Shown one piece after another: positions 33,145-44,416 of a stretch of 64,000 bases of DNA. How positions within the stretch are numbered: the stretch's first letter is position 1; every line of letters begins with the position of its first letter. The stretch is from Bradyrhizobium sp. BRP22 (GTDB lineage Bacteria > Pseudomonadota > Alphaproteobacteria > Rhizobiales > Xanthobacteraceae): contig NZ_JADYVX010000003.1 in NCBI RefSeq assembly GCF_020194175.1, forward strand, positions 124,001-188,000, read 5' to 3'. The position numbers were made by a program, and so were the translations under genes. The notes below the pieces were generated by a model that did not search any database, was not told where the DNA came from, and saw only the letters and a program-made list of their open reading frames with translations.

Positions 33145-34551
33145 GTGAGCGTAGCCTACGATCTCGTTATCGAAAACGGCACCATCTGGTCGCCGACGTC
33201 GTCCTACCGCGCCGACATTGCGGTGAAGGACGGCAGGATCGCCGCGATCGGCGGTCCGTTCCCCGATGCCGCCAAGCGCATCGACGCGCGCGGGCAGGAA
33301 GTGCTGCCGGGCATCTGGCATGTGCACTGCCATTTCCGCGAGCCGGGCCACACCTACAAGGAAGACTTCCAGACCGGATCGGCGGCAGCGGCTGCCGGGG
33401 GCGTGACGTTCTGCATCGACATGACCAACAACACGCCGCATCCGACCAGCCTCGAGCATTTCGAGGAGAAGAAGGCGATGGTCGCGCCGAAAGCGCATGT
33501 CGACTACGCGCTCTATGGCGGCGGTCTCTATCCGCGCACGGTCGAGGCCCTGGCGAAGGCCGGCGCGATCGGCATCAAGATCTTCAACACCCGCCACATC
33601 AAGGAAGTCTATCCCTACATCTCCGAGCTCGGCGTGCTCGACCACGGCATCCTCTACGAGCTCTACGAGGCGACGCGCGATGTCGGCCTGGTCGCCTCCG
33701 TGCATCACGACGATCCGGAATGGTGCAAGCGGCTGACCTTCCGCGACTACATCGACAAGGGCCGCACCGACGCGATGGCCTATCAGGAAAGCTTCTCCAA
33801 CGGCTACATGTACGGCCATGGCATGGTCGCGGGTCTCGCCGCGTCGCTCTATTACGCGCGCATCGCCGGCGTGAGGCTGCATGTGCTGCATCTCGGCGTG
33901 ATGCCATCAGGCGCCAATGAGATGATCCGCCACGCCAAGTTCGAGCTCGGCCAGGACGTCACCGCGGAGCTCGAGCTCGGCACGCTGTTCATGACCCGCG
34001 AGCAGATGGAGAAGGTCGGGCCCTACACCTACAACTGGGGCTACGCGCCCGAGCATGGCTGGAAAGCGATCGAGAACGGTGTTGCCGATTTCATCGTGCT
34101 GGAACACGCGCCGCATACCCGCGACGACGTCGAGCCGGGCTGGAAGGACATGTTCTCGGTGCCGCTCGGCATGACCGGCGCGCAGGAATTCGTGCCATTG
34201 ATGATCAACGCGGTCAACGAGGGCAGACTGACGCTCAACCAGGTTGCGCGCATGGCGGCCGAAAAGCCGGCCCGCACCTTCGGAATCTATCCCAAGAAGG
34301 GCGTGATCCAGGTCGGCTCGGACGCCGACTTCACCATCATCGACATGAGCCGCGAGGGCGAATTCCGGCATGAGGACATGCTGTCGAAGTCGGCGCATAC
34401 GAGCTGGGTCGGCATGCGCACCAGGGGCGCGGCGACCTACGGCATCGTTCGCGGCGCCGTGGTGATGCGCGATGGCAAGGTCGTCAGCTCACCCGGCTAC
34501 GGCCAGTTCACGCCCGGCACCGCCGGCCGTTCGACTTTAACCGAAAACTGA
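33145..34551 (+). CDS. dihydroorotase/hydantoinase-like amidohydrolase
   Basis: A 468-residue cyclic amidohydrolase. GTG start at 33145 with GGAGGA upstream. It has the metal motif HVHCHFREPGH, a likely carboxylated Lys in IGIKIFNTRH, and further ligands in SVHHDD and LHVLHLG. The C-terminal composite beta-domain ends in SWVGMRTRGAATYGIVRGAVV. The family opens cyclic amides such as hydantoins, dihydropyrimidines, dihydroorotate or allantoin. Its place between a LIV importer and a solute-binding protein suggests it attacks an imported cyclic amide. The exact substrate cannot be assigned. Confidence 0.85.
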   Translation: MSVAYDLVIENGTIWSPTSSYRADIAVKDGRIAAIGGPFPDAAKRIDARGQEVLPGIWHVHCHFREPGHTYKEDFQTGSAAAAAGGVTFCIDMTNNTPHPTSLEHFEEKKAMVAPKAHVDYALYGGGLYPRTVEALAKAGAIGIKIFNTRHIKEVYPYISELGVLDHGILYELYEATRDVGLVASVHHDDPEWCKRLTFRDYIDKGRTDAMAYQESFSNGYMYGHGMVAGLAASLYYARIAGVRLHVLHLGVMPSGANEMIRHAKFELGQDVTAELELGTLFMTREQMEKVGPYTYNWGYAPEHGWKAIENGVADFIVLEHAPHTRDDVEPGWKDMFSVPLGMTGAQEFVPLMINAVNEGRLTLNQVARMAAEKPARTFGIYPKKGVIQVGSDADFTIIDMSREGEFRHEDMLSKSAHTSWVGMRTRGAATYGIVRGAVVMRDGKVVSSPGYGQFTPGTAGRSTLTEN

Positions 34552-34564
34552 AGGGGGACAGGCG

Positions 34565-35773
34565 ATGAGAATGAGTAGATCTGCGTTTCTGGCTGGCGCG
34601 CTTGCCAGCGGTTTGTTGCTGATCGGCGCCGCGCAGGCGCAGGAAGTCGTCAAGATCGGCGCGGCCGTGAGCCTGACCGGCAACTTCTCGCGCGAAGGCA
34701 ATCTTCTCAAGAACGGCTATGCCTATTGGGAGAAACTCGTCAACGAGGCCGGCGGCATCAATGTCGCCGGCAAGAAGATCAAGGTCCAGGTCATCTATTA
34801 CGATGACGAGAGCAAGCCGCAGAGCTCGGCGCGCCTCACCGAGAAGCTGATCACGGAAGACAATGTCAGCTTCATCCTCGGGCCGTATTCGTCCGGCATC
34901 GCCACCGCGACGGCGGCGATCAGCGAGAAGTACAAGGTCATCACGATGACGCCGATGGCCACCGCCGACAGTCTCTATCAGCGCGGCTACAAGTTCATCT
35001 TCTGCCCGGCGCCGCTCGCCTCGACTACGCTCGATCCGATGCTGGACATGATCAAGAAGCTGCCGACGCCGCCGGCGACGGTCGCGATCGCCGGCCCCGA
35101 CGATCTGTTCCCCAACGTGTTCGCGGGCGCCGCGCAGAAGAAGGCCGAGGCGCTAGGCTTCAAGATCGCCTACAACAGCAAGTATCCGAAGGGCGCCGTC
35201 GATCTGTCGTCGGTCGCCACCGCGCTGAAGGACGCCAATCCCGAGGTGCTGATCCTGACCGGCTATGTGCAGGATTCGATCCAGCTCGTGAAGGCGCTGC
35301 AGTCCTTGAAGGTGAACCCGAAGATCATCGGCTTTGCTTTCGCCGTCGGCATTCCCGACGTTCTGAGCGCACTTGGACCGGCTTCGGAAGACCTCGTCGG
35401 CGTGCAGATCTGGGATCCCGCCGTCAAGTACAAGGGCCCGCTGGTGGCGGATGCGAGCGCCTACGTCACCGGATACGAGAAGGAGTTCGGCGGCTCCAAG
35501 CCGAACTACATTACGGCATCGGGCACGGCGGGAGCGCTGGCGCTGCAGCTCGCGATCGAGAAGGCCGGTTCGCTCGATCCGGTGAAGGTGCGCGACGCCA
35601 TGCTGCAGCTCGACGTGGAGACCTTCTTCGGCCATGTCCAGTTCGATCAGACCGGCGTCGACAAGAAAGCGTCGGCGGTGATCTCGCAGGTTCAGGGCGG
35701 CACTGCGGTTCCGGTCTATCCCGCGGAAATCGCCGCCAAGCCGGTACGCTATCCGCGCAAGCCGTTCGAATGA
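34565..35773 (+). CDS. ABC transporter periplasmic substrate-binding protein (LIV type, second system)
   Basis: A 402-residue binding protein with a signal peptide (MRMSRSAFLAGALASGLLLI, cleavage after GAAQAQ) followed by EVVKIGAAVSLTGNFSREGN, the LIV-type opening. GGGGGAC lies in the leader 13 bp after the amidohydrolase stop. It serves the LivHMGF importer encoded upstream. It ends in a 4-bp overlap (ATGA) with the next hydrolase. Confidence 0.92.
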   Translation: MRMSRSAFLAGALASGLLLIGAAQAQEVVKIGAAVSLTGNFSREGNLLKNGYAYWEKLVNEAGGINVAGKKIKVQVIYYDDESKPQSSARLTEKLITEDNVSFILGPYSSGIATATAAISEKYKVITMTPMATADSLYQRGYKFIFCPAPLASTTLDPMLDMIKKLPTPPATVAIAGPDDLFPNVFAGAAQKKAEALGFKIAYNSKYPKGAVDLSSVATALKDANPEVLILTGYVQDSIQLVKALQSLKVNPKIIGFAFAVGIPDVLSALGPASEDLVGVQIWDPAVKYKGPLVADASAYVTGYEKEFGGSKPNYITASGTAGALALQLAIEKAGSLDPVKVRDAMLQLDVETFFGHVQFDQTGVDKKASAVISQVQGGTAVPVYPAEIAAKPVRYPRKPFE

Positions 35774-36765
35774 CGATCGATGTCCACGCCCATGCGCTCA
35801 CGCGCGCGTTCCTGTCGGAACTTGCGCGTGAGAAGGCATTCGGGATCGAGGCGAGGGAAGGGGGTTTTGGGTTCGGCGGCTATGGCCCGCTCGATCCGCT
35901 TCTGTTCGACGTCGAAGACGCCGCACAGAGTGTCGCGGCGCGCGGTATCACCCTGCAACTGGTGTCACCACCGCCGCGCATCGTCAGTCATGCGAGCCGG
36001 GGAGCGGATCGCGCATTCGCGCGCAGGCTGAACCGGCAGACCGCGGATTTTGTAAGAGAGGCCGGCCGACGCCATGGCGGTCTCGCGGTGCCGGCATTGA
36101 CCGAGCCGGAGCATGCCGTCGCCGAGATCAGCCGCGCGCTCGACGAGGATGGACTGACCGGCGTGGCGCTGCCGACCTCGGCGGCGGGCCGGCCGCTCGA
36201 TGATCCGGCCTTCGAACCATTGTTTGCGGAATGCGCCCGGCGCGGCGTGATCGTGTTCATGCACCCGACCACCGGCGTCGAGCGGGCGGCGTTCGGCCAG
36301 TACACGATGCTGCAATTGGTCGGTTGGCCGTCGGAGACGGCATTGTGCGTGGCGCGCCTCATCTTCGCCGGCGTGTTCGAGCGCCATCCGGGCTTGCAGC
36401 TCGTGCTGGCGCATGGCGGCGGCACGCTGCCGATGCTCGCGGGCCGGCTCGATCTTGCCTATGAGGCGCCGCGTTACGAGGCCAATCCCGATTGCCGCAA
36501 GAACATCTCGCGGCCGCCGAGTTCATATCTGAAGCAGATTTTCTATGACACGGTGGTCGCCCATGCCGCGCCGCTGCGCTACCTGATCGATCTCGTCGGT
36601 CCCGGGCAGATCGTGTTCGGGTCCGACTTCCCGTTCGAGATCGGCGATCCCGTCGGCGCCAAATCACTGCCGGTGATCGCGCAGCTCCCGGAAGCCACGG
36701 CGGCCGCGATCCTTCACGGCAATGCATCGCGGATTCTGGGCGAGAGGGCACCGACTAGGCTCTGA
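35770..36765 (+). CDS. ACMSD-like amidohydrolase family protein
   Basis: A 331-residue TIM-barrel amidohydrolase of the amidohydrolase_2 branch. It opens TIDVHAHAL (HxH metal site) and has VFMHPTTG, LVLAHGGGTLPMLAGRLD and IVFGSDFPFE, which give the remaining His and Asp ligands. Members decarboxylate aromatic or semialdehyde acids (ACMSD, gamma-resorcylate decarboxylase) or hydrolyse lactones. It is the last gene of the operon and overlaps the solute-binding protein gene by 4 bp. Confidence 0.85.
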   Translation: MTIDVHAHALTRAFLSELAREKAFGIEAREGGFGFGGYGPLDPLLFDVEDAAQSVAARGITLQLVSPPPRIVSHASRGADRAFARRLNRQTADFVREAGRRHGGLAVPALTEPEHAVAEISRALDEDGLTGVALPTSAAGRPLDDPAFEPLFAECARRGVIVFMHPTTGVERAAFGQYTMLQLVGWPSETALCVARLIFAGVFERHPGLQLVLAHGGGTLPMLAGRLDLAYEAPRYEANPDCRKNISRPPSSYLKQIFYDTVVAHAAPLRYLIDLVGPGQIVFGSDFPFEIGDPVGAKSLPVIAQLPEATAAAILHGNASRILGERAPTRL

Positions 36766-36791
36766 CGGAGACCGGTACGATGTTAAAAAGT

Positions 36792-36832
36792 TCAGGGCGG
36801 CGTCCAACTGCTTGGACGCCGCCCTGATTTTT
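36792..36832. terminator. Rho-independent terminator between the LIV operon and katG
   Basis: A perfect 16-bp stem TCAGGGCGGCGTCCAA / TTGGACGCCGCCCTGA with a 4-base loop, followed by TTTTT on the plus strand. On the minus strand the stem is followed by ACTTTTT, so it can also terminate katG. It is a convergent bidirectional terminator. Confidence 0.85.
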
Positions 36833-36860
36833 CGTTCTTTTAGCGCCAGCCGTCAGCGCC

Positions 36861-39077
<2,217 letters not shown>

Positions 39078-39087
39078 CTAAACAACG

Positions 39088-39143
39088 GATATCATCAGGT
39101 GAAATTGACTTTCGTGATTGTTGCGATAAGATATTCTGATGAT
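39088..39143. promoter_or_regulatory. katG-oxyR divergent control region
   Basis: The 106-bp gap between the two start codons holds an AT-rich stretch (GATATCATC, TTGCGATAAGATATT) in an otherwise GC-rich context. ATCATCAG (39091-39098) and CTGATGAT (39136-39143) form 8-bp inverted arms; the right arm covers the oxyR start codon. OxyR normally binds such divergent gaps, but a clean four-fold ATAG/CTAT OxyR box is not visible. Confidence 0.4.
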
Positions 39144-40077
39144 CCAGTTTACCCTCCGACAGCTTCGTTATTTTGACGCGCTGGCGCGCCACGGCCATTT
39201 CGGACGTGCGGCGGAGGCCTGCGCGATCACGCAGCCGGCTTTGTCGATGCAGATCAAGGAGCTGGAGGAAGCGCTCGGCGGCGTGCTGCTCGAACGCAGC
39301 GCGCGGCAGGTGGTGCTGACGAAGTTCGGCGAAGAGCTCGCCCAGCGCGTCCGCGAAATCCTACGCTCGGTCGATGAACTCGGGGATTTCGCGCGCGCCT
39401 CGCGGGACCAGCTCGTCGGCCGGCTCCGCATCGGCATGATCCCGACGATTGCTCCCTACCTGCTGCCCAAGGTGATCGGCGATCTCACGCAGATCCATCC
39501 CGAACTCGACATCCACGTGCGCGAGACGGTGACGCCGAAGCTGATCAAGGAGCTTGCGGAAGGCCGGCTCGACACCGCCATCGTCGCCCTGCCGGTGTCC
39601 GAGCCTTCGCTCAGCGAGGTCGCGCTGTTCACGGAAAATTTCCTGCTGGTGCGGCCGGGCGCAGACGAGGGAACGCCGGTCCCGAGCAGCGAAGCGCTGC
39701 GCGAAATGAAGCTTCTGCTGTTGGAGGAGGGACATTGTTTCCGCGATCAGGCGCTGTCGTTCTGCAACATGCAGTCGTCGCCGCCACGGGAGGTGCTGGA
39801 AGCAAGCTCGCTGTCCACGCTGGTCCAGATGGTCGGCGCCGGCATCGGCGTCACCTTGATCCCGGAAATGGCTGTCGCGGTGGAGACACGTTCGGCATCG
39901 GTGTCGGTTGCCCGCTTCAAGGAGCCGCAACCCGCGCGAACCATCGGTATGGTGTGGCGCAAGACCAGTCCTCTGGCCCGGCAGCTCATGCAGATTTCCG
40001 AAGTGGTTTGTCTGTCGGCCGATGCGTTGCGCCAGCAGCGCACCCAGAAATCTTCATCGCGCCAACGCCGGGCCTGA
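39139..40077 (+). CDS. oxyR: hydrogen peroxide-sensing LysR regulator OxyR
   Basis: A 312-residue LysR regulator. The winged helix covers residues 1-65 (HGHFGRAAEACAITQPALSM). The regulatory domain carries Cys200 and Cys209 in EEGHCFRDQALSFC, which match the redox-switch cysteines C199 and C208 of E. coli OxyR. The adjacent divergent katG confirms the identity. Peroxide should form the disulfide and switch on katG. Confidence 0.95.
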   Translation: MIQFTLRQLRYFDALARHGHFGRAAEACAITQPALSMQIKELEEALGGVLLERSARQVVLTKFGEELAQRVREILRSVDELGDFARASRDQLVGRLRIGMIPTIAPYLLPKVIGDLTQIHPELDIHVRETVTPKLIKELAEGRLDTAIVALPVSEPSLSEVALFTENFLLVRPGADEGTPVPSSEALREMKLLLLEEGHCFRDQALSFCNMQSSPPREVLEASSLSTLVQMVGAGIGVTLIPEMAVAVETRSASVSVARFKEPQPARTIGMVWRKTSPLARQLMQISEVVCLSADALRQQRTQKSSSRQRRA

Positions 40078-40119
40078 CCGGCGTCGCTCGCCTGGCAGCC
40101 CGCGCAAAGCCGGACCGAT

Positions 40120-41061
40120 ATGGATCTCAAGCAAATCAGCTATTTCATGTGGGTGTACGAGGAGGGAAGCTTCAGCAAGGCTGCGGCCAAGGCCAACGTC
40201 GTTCAAAGCGCACTCAGCATGCAGATCCGTCGCATCGAGGACGAGTTCGGCGTGCTGCTCTTCAATCGCCTGGCGCGGGGCGTCGAGCCAACCCCTGCCG
40301 GCCGGAAGTTTTACGAGCGATGCGTTCCGATCGCGCGCAATTTCGCGTTGGCAAAGGAAGAGCTCGCCGGCGCCAGCGACCTTGCAAACCTGTCGGGTGA
40401 AATTCGCGTCGGCTTGCCGGGCTCGTTCAACCGCGGCGTGCTGCAGAACGTGCTGCTGCCTTTCATGGACCGCTATCCGGACGTCCATTTGACGATCTCG
40501 GAAGCCTATACCGGCACGCTGATCGACTGGGTGCGAGAGGGGAATGTGGATTTCGCGCTCGGCGTGCGGCCGAGCGAAGAAGGCGGCTTGATCCAGAAAC
40601 TGATCTATCGCGATCGGGTCGTGCTGATGTCGGGGACGCCGCTCAACGGGCCTGCCTTCCACTCCTGCGATCTGTGCAAGGTCGAGGGTCTCAAGCTGAT
40701 TCTGCCGGCCCACAACCAGAGTTTCGGATCGCTGGTGCAGGACTACATCGACAAGGGACACATCAAGGCGGCAAAGCTGATCGAGATCAACGGGACGGTG
40801 GGCGCCTTCGAGCTGGCGCGCCACTCGGACTGGGGCGTGCTCACGCCCTTCATCGCCTTGTGCCGCGAAACGGACCGCTCCGACATCCACATCTATCCGG
40901 TCAGCAACCCCGAGATCCCGTTTGATCTGTACCTGGTCTACGACAAGCGTCGGCCTCCGAATGTCGCAGCGCGTCAATTCATCGCAGCGATCCAGGCCGA
41001 GCTCCGGGCCGTCGACCAGATCTGGCAGAGTCTGGTCGATGTGCACAATTTCGAGCCCTGA
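40120..41061 (+). CDS. LysR family transcriptional regulator
   Basis: A 313-residue LysR regulator with a helix-turn-helix at residues 1-60 (GSFSKAAAKANVVQSALSMQIRRIEDEFG) and a type 2 periplasmic-binding-like effector domain. It is oriented with the transporter and ketone-pathway genes that follow. A LysR-type palindrome at 41084-41098 lies between its stop and the MFS gene, so it probably controls that block. It has no redox cysteine pair, so it is not a second OxyR. Confidence 0.88.
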   Translation: MDLKQISYFMWVYEEGSFSKAAAKANVVQSALSMQIRRIEDEFGVLLFNRLARGVEPTPAGRKFYERCVPIARNFALAKEELAGASDLANLSGEIRVGLPGSFNRGVLQNVLLPFMDRYPDVHLTISEAYTGTLIDWVREGNVDFALGVRPSEEGGLIQKLIYRDRVVLMSGTPLNGPAFHSCDLCKVEGLKLILPAHNQSFGSLVQDYIDKGHIKAAKLIEINGTVGAFELARHSDWGVLTPFIALCRETDRSDIHIYPVSNPEIPFDLYLVYDKRRPPNVAARQFIAAIQAELRAVDQIWQSLVDVHNFEP

Positions 41062-41083
41062 GCGCTGCTGCCATCACGCTTTG

Positions 41084-41098
41084 TGATAGCTGCTATCA
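41084..41098. promoter_or_regulatory. LysR-type operator upstream of the MFS gene
   Basis: A perfect palindrome TGATAGCTGCTATCA (6-bp arms, 3-bp centre) 100 bp before the MFS start codon and 22 bp after the LysR stop. ATAG/CTAT arms are typical of LysR binding sites. Confidence 0.6.
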
Positions 41099-41198
41099 GG
41101 CGCCCGTCTTTGCTGTGATCCCGCAGTTCCGCTAGTCCCGAAAAGCGATCCGCCGAACCGGCGGAACGCACAATAAAGATGTGAGGAGGGGACGCATC

Positions 41199-42503
41199 AT
41201 GCAGCCTGCGGCGCTGACCTATACGACCAAGGAACGAAACAGCGTTCTGATTTCGACGCTGTTTGGCTACGGCCTGGACTTCTACAACATTCTCATCATT
41301 TCGTTCCTGATGGGAGCGATCCAGAAGTCGCTGAACATTACGCTGACGGAAGCCGGTATCATCACCACGGTGACCCTGGTGGGCTCGGTCGTCGGCGGTG
41401 TGCTTTTCGGCTGGCTCGGCGATCGCATCGGACGGAAGAATTCGCTTCTGTATACGCTCGGCCTGTTTTCCGTTGGCGCCATTCTTTCCGCCTTTGCCTG
41501 GGATTTCAATTCGCTGCTGTTCTTCCGCGCCATCGCCGGCATCGGACTTGGCGGCGAATGGGGCGCCGGGATCGTGCTCTTCAACGAGGTCTGGGACAAG
41601 AACCGCCGCGGCTTCGGCAGCTCGGTGATTCAGGCCGCTTCGACCGCGGGCATCGCTGCGGCGTCGGTGGTCGCGGTCTGGTCACTCAGCACGTTCAGCC
41701 CGGAATGGGGTTGGCGGATCGCGCTTCTCACCGGCGGCTCTCCCATTCTCCTGATGGTCTATGTCCGCTTCTGGATGCCGGAATCCAAGCTCTGGGCCGA
41801 ATATGAGCGGATGCGAAAGGCCGGCGAACTGCCGCCGGAGAAATCGAAGGCAGGCAATCCGCTGATCGAGATCTTCAAAGGGGCGTCGCTGCGCTACACC
41901 ATCCTCGGGTTCGTGATCGTCTCGGGCTACATGTTTGCGTTCTATTCGATTACCGTGTTCATGCCGGGCTTCATGCGCAATCTCGGCGCGCCGCCGGAAA
42001 CCATTCGCGCCGTCACCTTGCTGTTTGCGCTGGCGCTCGCGGTGGCGTTCCTGGTGTTCGGCTGGTTCACCGACAGCCTGGGCCGCAAAATAGGTGTCGT
42101 CCTGCCGACCATCGTCAGCATTGTCGGCTTCATCGGAATCTACATGTCGGCCGACTCCACCTTCAACGGCTCGCTGCTCGCCTGGCCGCTGTTCGCCTGG
42201 TACGTCTTCTGGGGCGTCGGGCAAACCGCAGCGGGCATGTTCGGACCGTGGTTCTCCGAGCTCTATCCGGTTGAGCTGCGCTCCTCGGCGGTCTCCACGA
42301 TCTACATGATCGGAAGGGGCGTCGGCAGCATCGCGCCGTTCGTCGTTCCCTTTGTGGCGGCGAATACCACGAGCGGCATCATCGGCGGCATGATGGCCGG
42401 ACTTCTCGCGGCCGTGCTCTGTGCGCTCGCGGCGCTGCTGTTGCCCGAAACGGCCGGACGCTCGTTCTCCGTGATCGAATCCAAGGTGCGCTCGGCGGCC
42501 TAG
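41199..42503 (+). CDS. MFS transporter (metabolite:H+ symporter type)
   Basis: A 434-residue MFS protein with 12 predicted helices, the loop 2-3 motif GWLGDRIGRKNS and a second-half copy GWFTDSLGRKIG. The start is the ATG at 41199, with AGGAGG 9 bases upstream. It most resembles aromatic acid or carboxylate symporters. It is followed by two dehydrogenases, an esterase and a Baeyer-Villiger monooxygenase and probably imports their substrate. Confidence 0.88.
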   Translation: MQPAALTYTTKERNSVLISTLFGYGLDFYNILIISFLMGAIQKSLNITLTEAGIITTVTLVGSVVGGVLFGWLGDRIGRKNSLLYTLGLFSVGAILSAFAWDFNSLLFFRAIAGIGLGGEWGAGIVLFNEVWDKNRRGFGSSVIQAASTAGIAAASVVAVWSLSTFSPEWGWRIALLTGGSPILLMVYVRFWMPESKLWAEYERMRKAGELPPEKSKAGNPLIEIFKGASLRYTILGFVIVSGYMFAFYSITVFMPGFMRNLGAPPETIRAVTLLFALALAVAFLVFGWFTDSLGRKIGVVLPTIVSIVGFIGIYMSADSTFNGSLLAWPLFAWYVFWGVGQTAAGMFGPWFSELYPVELRSSAVSTIYMIGRGVGSIAPFVVPFVAANTTSGIIGGMMAGLLAAVLCALAALLLPETAGRSFSVIESKVRSAA

Positions 42504-42532
42504 CTTCAGGCGGAACGCGGACCTGAAAACAA

Positions 42533-42559
42533 CACATCGCCGCCGCCCGCGGCGATGTG
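42533..42559. terminator. hairpin after the MFS gene
   Basis: A perfect 11-bp stem CACATCGCCGC / GCGGCGATGTG with a 5-base loop, 30 bp after the MFS stop. No T-tract follows, so it may attenuate or stabilise the transcript instead of ending it. Confidence 0.4.
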
Positions 42560-42624
42560 ACGATTTCATCACGACTTCGACGACATCCTCAAGTGAAGAT
42601 GGACGCGATGAGGGGAAACTCCAA

Positions 42625-43416
42625 ATGCAAGACAAGTCCATGTTCGATCTGGATGGGCAGGTCGCCTTCGTTACGGGGGCTGCAAAGGGCCTCGGATTTG
42701 CGATGGCGGAAGTTGTCGCCGAACACGGCGCAACCGTCGTCATGACGGATATCGACGGTACGGCACTGGCCGCGTCGGTCGGCCGTCTCGAGGCGCGCGG
42801 CCTCAAGGTCCATGGCGAGGTCGTCGATGTTTCCGACACCGGCGTACTGGCACGTTCGATCGATGCGACTGCGGCCCGGTTCGGGCGTCTCGATATCGCC
42901 TTCGCCAATGCCGGCCTTTCCGCGGGATCCGGGCCGATGACAGACGCCGGCGCCATGGCCAATGTGGACATGGACCGCTGGAATCGGCTGCTTCAGATCA
43001 ATCTCACCAGCGTGTTCGTCACGATCAGGACCGCGGCGGCGCATATGCAGGCTCGGCGTTCCGGCCGCTTGATCGTCACGGCGTCGATCGCCGGCATACG
43101 CGGTGAGCGGATGTGCGGTTACGCCTATGCCTCGACCAAGGCCGCGGTGGCCAATCTGGTCCGACAGTGTTCGATCGAACTGTCCGCGCACAACGTCACG
43201 ATCAATGCGATCGCGCCGGGTCCATTTCTTACGGATATCGGCCAGGGCCGTCTGCACCAGCCGGATGTCGCGGCTGAATTCGTGCGCGATGTTCCGCTTG
43301 GCCGACTTGGGGAGCCGCACGAGATCAAGGGACTCGCGCTGCTCCTGGCGTCGCCGGCGTCCAGCTACATCACCGGCGCGGTCATACCAATCGATGGCGG
43401 AGCCACGGCTTCGTAG
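42625..43416 (+). CDS. SDR family NAD(P)-dependent oxidoreductase
   Basis: A 263-residue classical short-chain dehydrogenase. It has the cofactor motif TGAAKGLG near residue 16, an NAG-type ANAGLS motif, the catalytic Ser in VTASIAG, and Y-x-x-x-K (YAYASTK). The acidic residue in MTDID after beta-2 suggests NAD over NADP. It should oxidise an alcohol to the ketone used by the Baeyer-Villiger enzyme downstream, or the reverse (inference). Confidence 0.9.
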   Translation: MQDKSMFDLDGQVAFVTGAAKGLGFAMAEVVAEHGATVVMTDIDGTALAASVGRLEARGLKVHGEVVDVSDTGVLARSIDATAARFGRLDIAFANAGLSAGSGPMTDAGAMANVDMDRWNRLLQINLTSVFVTIRTAAAHMQARRSGRLIVTASIAGIRGERMCGYAYASTKAAVANLVRQCSIELSAHNVTINAIAPGPFLTDIGQGRLHQPDVAAEFVRDVPLGRLGEPHEIKGLALLLASPASSYITGAVIPIDGGATAS

Positions 43417-43439
43417 GCATCCTGTGACGGAGGTTCGAA

Positions 43440-44201
43440 ATGAGCAAGCTGCTGGCTGGCAAGGTTGCGGTGATCACCGGCGCGGCCCAGGGACTCGGCG
43501 CCGCATTCGCGCTCGCATTGGCGGAGGAGGGCGCCGCCGTGGTCGTCGGCGATCTTGCGTCCACGGCTGATACCTGTGCGGCGGTAGCTGCCGTCGGAGG
43601 CCAGGCACGCGGGGTTCAGCTTGATGTTCTGGAGGCCCGTTCGGTTCAGAACATGATGGCGGCTGCCATCGAAAGCTTCGGACGGCTCGACATCCTCGTG
43701 AACAATGCCGCGATTTCAGGAACATTGCAGCTCAAGCCGCTCCTTGAGGTGAGCAGCGAGGAGTGGGACCGCGTGATGGCGGTCAATGTCCGCGGTGCGT
43801 TCGAATGCATCAAGGCCGCGGTGCCGCTGATGAAGGCGGCAGGCTATGGCAAGATCATCAACCTGTCTTCGGGAACGGCGATCAAGGGATCTGTCGGCCT
43901 TCCACACTATGTCGCCTCGAAGGGCGCAATCATCTCGCTCACGCGCGCTGCCGCGCGCGAGTTCGGCGCCGATGGAATTCGGGTCAATGCGCTTGCGCCG
44001 GGGCTGACCATGAGCGAGGCGATGAAAGAGAACCCGAGCTGGTCCGGCGATGTCGTCGCCAACAACATCGCCAGCCGCGCCCTGAAGCGGCAGGCGGTCC
44101 CTGACGATCTGCTGGGCACTCTCATTTTTCTTGCTTCGCCGATGAGCGATTTCATGACCGGCCAGACGCTGTCCGTTGATGGCGGGTCGGTGATGAATTG
44201 A
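43440..44201 (+). CDS. SDR family NAD(P)-dependent oxidoreductase
   Basis: A 253-residue classical SDR with TGAAQGLG, NNAAIS, the catalytic Ser in INLSSGTA and Tyr/Lys in YVASK. An Asp after beta-2 (VVGDLA) again suggests NAD. It is 23 bp after the first SDR with GGAGG in the leader. Two SDRs in tandem could act on different steps or stereoisomers of the ketone substrate. Confidence 0.9.
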   Translation: MSKLLAGKVAVITGAAQGLGAAFALALAEEGAAVVVGDLASTADTCAAVAAVGGQARGVQLDVLEARSVQNMMAAAIESFGRLDILVNNAAISGTLQLKPLLEVSSEEWDRVMAVNVRGAFECIKAAVPLMKAAGYGKIINLSSGTAIKGSVGLPHYVASKGAIISLTRAAAREFGADGIRVNALAPGLTMSEAMKENPSWSGDVVANNIASRALKRQAVPDDLLGTLIFLASPMSDFMTGQTLSVDGGSVMN

Positions 44202-44416
44202 TTGAGCGCTCGTCGAAAGCGCCTGCGGGTGTGATGGGAGATATCACGACCAACGATACCAACTATCGCGAGAGCAGGCTGCGGGTGCTGCGTGGGACTG
44301 CAGTAGAGTCGCGACGAGAACAGACGATCGCAGGAATGATCACGGGTCGCATGCATCGCGCGTCGATAACCGGCATGCGCGTGCACAATGCGTCGAAAGG
44401 CTAGGGAGTTCTGATA
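44202..44416. other. 215-bp gap without a convincing gene
   Basis: A 68-codon plus-strand frame starts at a TTG at 44198 and covers most of the gap, but it has no ribosome-binding site, no family likeness and irregular codon use. I see no clear terminator or operator. The segment could carry a secondary promoter for the hydrolase and monooxygenase pair. Confidence 0.4.

Noticed and set aside
39139..40077. Second, unrelated LysR regulator divergent from katG
   Set aside because: The Cys200/Cys209 pair in the exact OxyR context identifies it as OxyR.
44198..44404. A 68-codon plus-strand frame after the second SDR
   Set aside because: TTG start without ribosome-binding site, no recognisable motif and irregular codon use. 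Treated as intergenic.
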